The position numbers and the translations under genes are program-made. Below the pieces are notes generated by a model that ran no database searches, was not told where the DNA came from, and worked only from the letters and a program-made list of their open reading frames with translations. 64,000 nt of DNA. It comes from Algirhabdus cladophorae. GTDB lineage: Bacteria > Pseudomonadota > Alphaproteobacteria > Rhodobacterales > Rhodobacteraceae. Shown piece by piece: positions 59,845 to 64,000 of this stretch. Numbering within the stretch: the stretch's first letter is position 1; each line of letters starts with the position of its first letter. Location of the stretch: assembly GCF_044772865.1 (NCBI RefSeq), contig NZ_CP173029.1, positions 992,001 through 1,056,000 on the forward strand, given 5' to 3'.

Positions 59845-61130
59845 TAAATCAAAGTGGCCAACGGGGCGAGGCCGGTGGTGTCCAACCCCATAACGGCAGT
59901 TTGGATGTCGTGCGCTTGCGGGTGCAGGTCGGCGGTCCAATCGGTGAATTTTGCGATTATGTCTGCGGCCGATGGCGGGTTTGTGTGATCCCAGCGCGGC
60001 TCGAACCTCGCACTTTCACAGATCTGCCCCGACTTGAGGGTCAGCTGTACTTTGGCGTAGCGGCGGAGCGGAAAGGCTGCATTGGCGCTGGCGTCTTCGG
60101 ACAATTCCATGGTTTTGGACAGGCGCAATATTTCGGGATCGTTCAGGGCCTCGTCGGCAATATCCATGGGCCCCACGGTGCCGCGTACCATGGCCACAGC
60201 GGTGGGAAAGCTGGTGGAATATTGCGCCTCTTCTGTGGTTTTGGGGTGGTTCGTGGCCAACCGGATGGATTCGTGAAAGGTGCTGATGCTGATCTTGGCC
60301 ACGTCCAGTGACGTGAGATTGTTTTGGGCGCGCAGGTTCAGAACGGCTTCGATGGGGGCCTGCGCCCAGCGGCAGACGGGGTAGGGTTTAAAGTATTGTT
60401 CCATAATGCGCCAAACCTGCCCCAGATCATCCCACGCGGGGCCTGATTGGGTCAGGGCCGGTGCGCCGCTAAAGCCTTTGGCGGCCAGTTTTACCGCACT
60501 CACACCCGCCATTGACCCCCATCCGGCCCCATCCTTAAGCATGGTGGGGTGATCAATGCAGCGCATCATTTGACTGCGCGGGCCATGGTATTCTGCGATG
60601 CCCATGGCGTGGCCAGTTTGGACCGCGTCCAACCGATAAAGCCGCGCCCCAACCGCCGCCACAGCCACAGCGGCCCATGCACCAGAGGTATGATAATCGG
60701 GGGTCGTGTCATGCAGGGTGATCGCAAGGCGCGAGCCCACTTCATAACCAACTGTTAGCGCGGTGAGGATTTCTGCCCCGTCCGTGCAGCCGGTTTCATA
60801 GGCCATTGCAAGGAGGGCGGGCAAAACGCAGGCCCCTATGTGACCTTTGGCTGGATTAAACCCATCGTGCCCGTCCAAAGCATCGATTGTCATCCCTCCG
60901 GCAAGGGCTGCCCCTGCAGCGCTGGCGCATCGATGATCAAAGAGCATGGGCACGGTGCCGCCAAATTCCTCGTTGGCGTGATCGCGGATTATCTGGCTCA
61001 GGCGGGTTGGTGCCCCACCAATGCCGGTCCCGATCAGATCCAGCATGGCCAATTTTGCACGCCGTTGGGCAGGCTGGGGAATGTCGGCCCATTTGGTTTG
61101 ATGAATGAACGATATGAGATCTGTCATCAT
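59802..61130 (-). CDS. MmgE/PrpD family protein (2-methylcitrate dehydratase-like)
   Basis: This 442-residue protein has the MmgE/PrpD pattern: KLAMLDLIGTGIGG, AALAGGMTIDALDGHDGFNPAKGHIGACVLPALLA, AHAMGIAEYHGPRSQMMR, KDGAGWGSMAGVSAVKLAAKGFSG, and FKPYPVCRWAQAPIEA. Members dehydrate methylcitrate or related acids; without prpB/prpC neighbours the substrate is undefined. A second ATG follows the first codon. The C-terminus overlaps gph by 43 bases in convergent orientation. 160 bases separate its start from the DegT-like gene. Confidence 0.88.
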   Translation of the reverse strand: MMTDLISFIHQTKWADIPQPAQRRAKLAMLDLIGTGIGGAPTRLSQIIRDHANEEFGGTVPMLFDHRCASAAGAALAGGMTIDALDGHDGFNPAKGHIGACVLPALLAMAYETGCTDGAEILTALTVGYEVGSRLAITLHDTTPDYHTSGAWAAVAVAAVGARLYRLDAVQTGHAMGIAEYHGPRSQMMRCIDHPTMLKDGAGWGSMAGVSAVKLAAKGFSGAPALTQSGPAWDDLGQVWRIMEQYFKPYPVCRWAQAPIEAVLNLRAQNNLTSLDVAKISISTFHESIRLATNHPKTTEEAQYSTSFPTAVAMVRGTVGPMDIADEALNDPEILRLSKTMELSEDASANAAFPLRRYAKVQLTLKSGQICESARFEPRWDHTNPPSAADIIAKFTDWTADLHPQAHDIQTAVMGLDTTGLAPLATLIYQPIKRATKSGKSR

Positions 61131-61225
61131 TCAAGCCTGTGACGGATAAACCGATGCGGCATGGCCATTTGCGACATTTTGAGGGTGGTGCCCCTAGTTT
61201 CATCGAACCCAGTTTTTAGTCTTGG

Positions 61226-61250
61226 TGAAATGACGCCACAGGGCATTTCA
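61226..61250. promoter_or_regulatory. Dyad upstream of the DegT-like aminotransferase gene
   Basis: TGAAATG (61226-61232) and CATTTCA (61244-61250) are exact complements separated by 11 bases, one helical turn between half sites. It lies 41 bases before the ATG of the + gene and 96 bases before the divergent MmgE/PrpD start, where a regulator could act on either. Confidence 0.4.
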
Positions 61251-61290
61251 ACGCATTGACGGGGGCGGCAGTTTATCCCACGGTGCGTCC

Positions 61291-62496
61291 ATGACAGAGA
61301 TTTTTACCGGCAGTTTCACCCAACAAGAACCCATTCCTGATGCAGGAATTGCGGCGGCACTGGCTGTGCTGCAATCGGGGCGTTTGCACCGCTATAATGT
61401 GGCCGAGGGCGAATTGGGCCAGGCCGCAGAGTTGGAACAGGAATTTGCCGCCGCGATGGGGGCGAAATACTGCCTTGCGGTGGCATCTGGTGGCTATGCC
61501 ATGGGCACGGCGCTGCGGGCTTTGGGCGTGCAAGCGGGTGACAAGGTTTTGTCAAACGCGTTTACCTTAGCCCCCGTGCCCGGTGCGATTGCCGCTGTGG
61601 GGGCGGTGCCGGTGTTTGTTGAGGTCGACGAGGGTCTGAAGATTGATCTGGACGATCTGGAGACCAAGATCGGCGAGGCGCGTGTTTTGTTGCTGTCGCA
61701 TATGCGCGGGCACATCTGTGATATGGACCGGTTGATGGCGATTTGTGATGCCGCAGGGGTTCAAGTGATCGAGGATTGCGCCCATACCATGGGGGCCAAA
61801 TGGGGTGATACGTGGTCGGGACGGCACGGTGTTGTGGGCTGCTATTCGACCCAGACCTACAAGCATATCAATTCGGGCGAGGGTGGTTTTTTGATCACCG
61901 ATGATCCACAGATTGCGGCCCGCGCGATCATGTTGTCAGGGTCTTATATGTTGTTTGAGCGGCATCTGGCCGCCCCTCCGGTCGAGGCATTTGCCGATAT
62001 CAAGTTGGACACGCCGAATGTGTCCGGACGTATGGACAACTTGCGCGCGGCGATCCTACGCCCGCAACTGCGCAATCTGACGGCGCAATGTGATGCGTGG
62101 AATGCGCGCTACCGCGTGGTTGAGGATGGTCTGAGCGATTGCGCAGGCCTGCATTTGATCACGCGCGGCCCCAAGGAACGGTTTGTTGCCTCGTCATTCC
62201 AGTTTTTGCTTAAGGATTGGCGCAAATCCGCAATTCGGGACGTTTTGCAGCGTTGTGCGGCGCGCGGCGTGGAATTGAAGTGGTTCGGCGCTGATGCGCC
62301 TGCAGGATTTACCAGCAAATACGACAGCTGGCGGTACGCCAATCCCCAGCCAATGCCAAACACCGACCGTATTTTGCGCGGTGTTGTGGACATGCGATTG
62401 CCGCTGACCTTCAGCCTTGAGGATTGCGCCCAGATCGCCCGGATCATTCGCGCCGAGGTTGGTGTGGTCTGGCAAGCTGGTGCTGCCGAACCGTGA
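61291..62496 (+). CDS. DegT/DnrJ/EryC1/StrS-type aminotransferase
   Basis: This 401-residue PLP enzyme of the sugar-aminotransferase family has LASGGYAMGTALRALGVQAGDKV, SNAFTLAPVPGAIAAVGAVPVFVEVD, VIEDCAHTMGAKW (cofactor Asp) and the PLP lysine in STQTYKHINSGEGG (Lys191). Relatives make amino-sugars or transfer amino groups to keto compounds such as ketosugars and C7N units. No nucleotide-sugar operon surrounds it, so the substrate is open. Its TGA overlaps the next gene as GTGA. Confidence 0.9.
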   Translation: MTEIFTGSFTQQEPIPDAGIAAALAVLQSGRLHRYNVAEGELGQAAELEQEFAAAMGAKYCLAVASGGYAMGTALRALGVQAGDKVLSNAFTLAPVPGAIAAVGAVPVFVEVDEGLKIDLDDLETKIGEARVLLLSHMRGHICDMDRLMAICDAAGVQVIEDCAHTMGAKWGDTWSGRHGVVGCYSTQTYKHINSGEGGFLITDDPQIAARAIMLSGSYMLFERHLAAPPVEAFADIKLDTPNVSGRMDNLRAAILRPQLRNLTAQCDAWNARYRVVEDGLSDCAGLHLITRGPKERFVASSFQFLLKDWRKSAIRDVLQRCAARGVELKWFGADAPAGFTSKYDSWRYANPQPMPNTDRILRGVVDMRLPLTFSLEDCAQIARIIRAEVGVVWQAGAAEP

Positions 62497-62801
62497 GCGG
62501 ATCATTTAGCGATGCCGAACTTGCACTGTACCTAGAAGGGGGCGCGCCTCGGGACCTTGCGGCACAGATAACCCAGGCTGTGGCCGTTGATCCTGCTGTG
62601 GCCTCCCGTTTGGACACTTTGAAATCCCAAGGCGATGCCTTGCAACAGGCCTTTGGACCGTTGATGTCTAAAGGTGTGGTCGAAATTGCCCAATCCGAGG
62701 ACTATAAGCGGGTGAAAAAGACCCATTCCCGCATCATGGCAGGCCTGTGTGCTGCGTTTATCGCGGGCATTGCGCTGGGCTATTGGCTGGGGGCGGGGTA
62801 G
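62493..62801 (+). CDS. Small membrane protein, anti-sigma-factor-like
   Basis: This 102-residue protein starts by GTGA overlap with the aminotransferase. It has a short soluble N-terminus (VSGSFSDAELALYLEGGAPRDLAAQITQAVAVDPAVASRLDTL), which resembles the helical N-domain of anti-sigma or NrsF-type proteins, and a single C-terminal membrane segment (AGLCAAFIAGIALGYWLGAG). No Cys/His zinc motif is seen and no sigma-factor gene is adjacent, so this is only a resemblance. The alternative is a membrane partner of the aminotransferase. Confidence 0.6.
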   Translation: MSGSFSDAELALYLEGGAPRDLAAQITQAVAVDPAVASRLDTLKSQGDALQQAFGPLMSKGVVEIAQSEDYKRVKKTHSRIMAGLCAAFIAGIALGYWLGAG

Positions 62802-62854
62802 GCGGTTGACTGCGCCGGTTTTGGAAGAATTAAGTCCAAATCGTTAAGTCGGCT

Positions 62855-62965
62855 GTGCGAACGTTGCCATTATCTAAAGTCACAACGCCTAAAAAGTCGT
62901 GGTTGGGTTATGCGGCCTTGATGGTGGTTTGGGCTGTGGCAAGCCCGGGCCAAAGCGCCCCTTAA
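62855..62965 (+). other. Possible 36-residue secreted or membrane micropeptide
   Basis: A short frame (GTG or internal TTG start) encodes a basic N-terminus (TTPKKSW) followed by a hydrophobic stretch (LGYAALMVVWAVA) and a Ser/Pro tail resembling a cleavage site. No good ribosome site is seen, so this may be chance in the 245-base gap. Confidence 0.2.
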
Positions 62966-63046
62966 GACTGGTCACAAAGAACCACTAAAGGCTTATGGTC
63001 ACAGGCAGGCAGATCAAAGGCCACGTCTGTTCATTGGGGTGTCGCC

Positions 63047-63529
63047 TTAGTGAACTATTTTTGGTGTTTGGGCGGTCGCCTTTTCGATGTCTCTTGGCGC
63101 GCTCAACCGCATCCGCAGAAAGGCAAGGCCGACCTCTGCGGCCAATGACGCAACCAAAGGTGCCATGTCTGGCCGGACCAGAAGGGTTGCCATCAGCATG
63201 GCATCCTCCCGTTCGCCTGTGGCAGCGGTAGCGATAAAGTTGGCAAAGCAGGATTCGTCTGCGCCAAGACATTTGCATTGAACTGAATGGCGCATCAGCG
63301 GGCGTCGTCCGTGCCGGGCGCACATTCCGCAAAGGTCTTCGAATGACTTGCACGCCTTGCGACCTTGGTCCGCGCCAAGGCCGGATGCAAAATCGTTCCA
63401 AACTTGGGCCTGAGCGTCAGGACCATCGCACCAAAGGCGCAGATATAGGACAGAAGCCGCCTCGATACTGTCGAGTTCCGCGATCAAGCCAACGGGGGCA
63501 CCGCCGCGATTTTTGCGGAGTTCACTCAT
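63047..63529 (-). CDS. Conserved hypothetical protein downstream of hemP
   Basis: This 160-residue protein (MSELRKNRGGAPVG...) has a conserved-looking core: LIAELDSIEAASVLYLRLWCDGPDAQAQVWNDFASGLG, LCGMCARHGRRPLMRHSVQCKCLGADESCFANFI, and LMATLLVRPDMAPLVASLAAEVGLAFLRM. Five to six Cys with His/Arg suggest metal or heme contacts, and I recall close relatives next to hemP in roseobacters (from memory). Its start overlaps the hemP stop as ATGA. Frames further upstream are rejected because they run through hemP. Confidence 0.75.
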   Translation of the reverse strand: MSELRKNRGGAPVGLIAELDSIEAASVLYLRLWCDGPDAQAQVWNDFASGLGADQGRKACKSFEDLCGMCARHGRRPLMRHSVQCKCLGADESCFANFIATAATGEREDAMLMATLLVRPDMAPLVASLAAEVGLAFLRMRLSAPRDIEKATAQTPKIVH

Positions 63530-63690
63530 TTGGTCAGGATCAATTTGCCTGCCCGCGTGATGCGCAGGGTGTAGGTTTGATCGCCCAGCATGATTTGAGC
63601 CAGATCGCCACCCTCGGTCAGATCGCGGGCAGAATAGACAGGCACCGTTGGCGTGGGAGCTTGTTTCGGCGGTGGAGAATGAAAGCTCAT
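63526..63690 (-). CDS. hemP: Hemin uptake protein HemP
   Basis: This 54-residue protein ends with the HemP signature: QIMLGDQTYTLRITRAGKLILTK, preceded by a Pro-rich N-terminus and VYSARDLTEGGDLA. HemP is a small heme/iron-regulated protein, usually first in heme transport clusters; it may act as an activator of heme uptake genes. It has AGAGG 7 bases upstream, inside the preceding small ORF, whose TGA overlaps its ATG. No TonB-receptor or hmu genes are in the window. Confidence 0.9.
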   Translation of the reverse strand: MSFHSPPPKQAPTPTVPVYSARDLTEGGDLAQIMLGDQTYTLRITRAGKLILTK

Positions 63691-63860
63691 GACGTCGCCT
63701 CTTGATGGGTCCGTTGGTGATCAAAAAGGCCATGGGAGAGCCAAAAAGGAAAGAAATCTTCAACCTCTGACGCGGTGACCCACACCTCAAAGCGGTCTGT
63801 CTGTCGTGTGCGTCGAGGTTCATTTGCAGTGTTAGGTTGGATTTTTGGATTCGGGTGCAT
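63687..63860 (-). CDS. Small 57-residue ORF leading the hemP operon
   Basis: The ORF starts at an ATG with TGAGG 8 bases upstream and ends in TGA overlapping the hemP ATG. It encodes a basic N-terminal half (NEPRRTRQTDRF) and an aromatic C-terminal half (VWVTASEVEDFFPFWLSHGLFDH). No recognised domain. Its position between the iron promoter and hemP, its ribosome site and the coupling support translation; a role as leader peptide or iron-linked small protein is inference. Confidence 0.55.
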   Translation of the reverse strand: MHPNPKIQPNTANEPRRTRQTDRFEVWVTASEVEDFFPFWLSHGLFDHQRTHQEATS

Positions 63861-63928
63861 AGGCAAGACCTCACATGGACACGTGTCGGGCTTCCCTTGT
63901 TGGAATCAGGGTGGCTTGACTTACTTTA

Positions 63929-63957
63929 ATCCTGATAGAAATGGTCAGATATGTCAA
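63929..63957 (-). promoter_or_regulatory. hemP operon promoter with TGA-N9-TCA iron-responsive (RirA/IRO-type) box
   Basis: On the minus strand a perfect -35 TTGACA (63957-63952) is followed 17 bases later by a weak -10 CAGGAT (63934-63929). Between them lies TGA-N9-TCA (63933-63947), the consensus I know for the RirA IRO box of rhizobia and rhodobacteria. Placement between -35 and -10 fits repression when iron is plentiful. Confidence 0.7.
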
Positions 63958-64000
63958 TCCGGCATATTCAATCAAATGTGGGTGGGCTCGAGACGCTTGG

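Noticed and set aside
1..64000. CRISPR arrays, tRNA/rRNA genes, transposases, integrases
   Set aside because: None was recognised on either strand; no regularly spaced repeats or tRNA cloverleaf with TTCRA arm was noticed.

Overview
The window reads as chromosome of an alphaproteobacterium of the Rhodobacteraceae (marine roseobacter group). The evidence is the complete ftsW-murG-murC-DUF2484-murB-ddl-ftsQ-ftsA-ftsZ-lpxC-bamD-recN series with the small DUF2484 gene that family carries after murC, the aerobic cobaltochelatase genes cobS/cobT, a bolA/J-domain pair beside cobS, a hemP operon with a TGA-N9-TCA iron box, and moderately high GC with many ATGA/GTGA stop-start overlaps. No rRNA, tRNA, insertion sequence, CRISPR array or prophage was seen. 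I could run no similarity search, so names rest on motifs, length and context.

Layout. 0-2.8 kb: the end of a TPR/heptosyltransferase-like protein, a hypothetical and a flavoprotein. 2.9-18.4 kb: the division and cell-wall (dcw) cluster plus lpxC, bamD and recN, all on the + strand. It is interrupted at 6.9-8.5 kb by an AT-rich gene for an unrecognised 529-residue protein with a C-terminal membrane anchor. 18.7-24.1 kb: a ClC channel, a D-lactate/glycolate-type FAD oxidase, a LuxR-type HTH fused to a degenerate alpha/beta-hydrolase, and DUF427. 24.2-31.2 kb: an Xaa-Pro aminopeptidase with cobT and cobS, an exported MsrB, a J-domain protein divergent from bolA, and DUF4177. 31.3-36.0 kb: gatB, a periplasmic protein and pepN.

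36.1-41.5 kb: a photolyase/cryptochrome with its DUF2256 partner, malate synthase G, a GlcG-like protein and a class-I amidotransferase-fold hydrolase behind a clear palindrome. 41.5-44.0 kb: kynureninase coupled to an SDR dehydrogenase, and a small membrane methyltransferase. 44.2-47.3 kb: proton-translocating transhydrogenase pntAB. 48.0-51.6 kb: DUF3422, then an M20 amidohydrolase, a glycosyltransferase-like protein and a Dabb protein joined by ATGA overlaps. 51.7-53.4 kb: an accessory metal-response cassette (MerR regulator divergent from a CDF transporter and a coupled methyltransferase) with a textbook MerR promoter. 53.5-62.8 kb: moaA, a lipoprotein, glmU-glmS-alkD, gph, an MmgE/PrpD protein and a DegT-type aminotransferase coupled to a small anti-sigma-like membrane protein. 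62.8-64 kb: a minus-strand iron operon of three ATGA-coupled genes (a 57-residue ORF, hemP and a Cys-rich hypothetical).

Most genes are housekeeping: envelope synthesis (mur, ddl, lpxC, bamD, glmS/glmU), division (fts), redox balance (pntAB), cofactors (cobST, moaA), and repair (recN, alkD, photolyase). The less ordinary elements are the 529-residue insertion in the dcw cluster, the LuxR-pseudohydrolase fusion, the MerR/CDF/methyltransferase cassette with an altered CDF metal site, and the small ORF leading the hemP operon.
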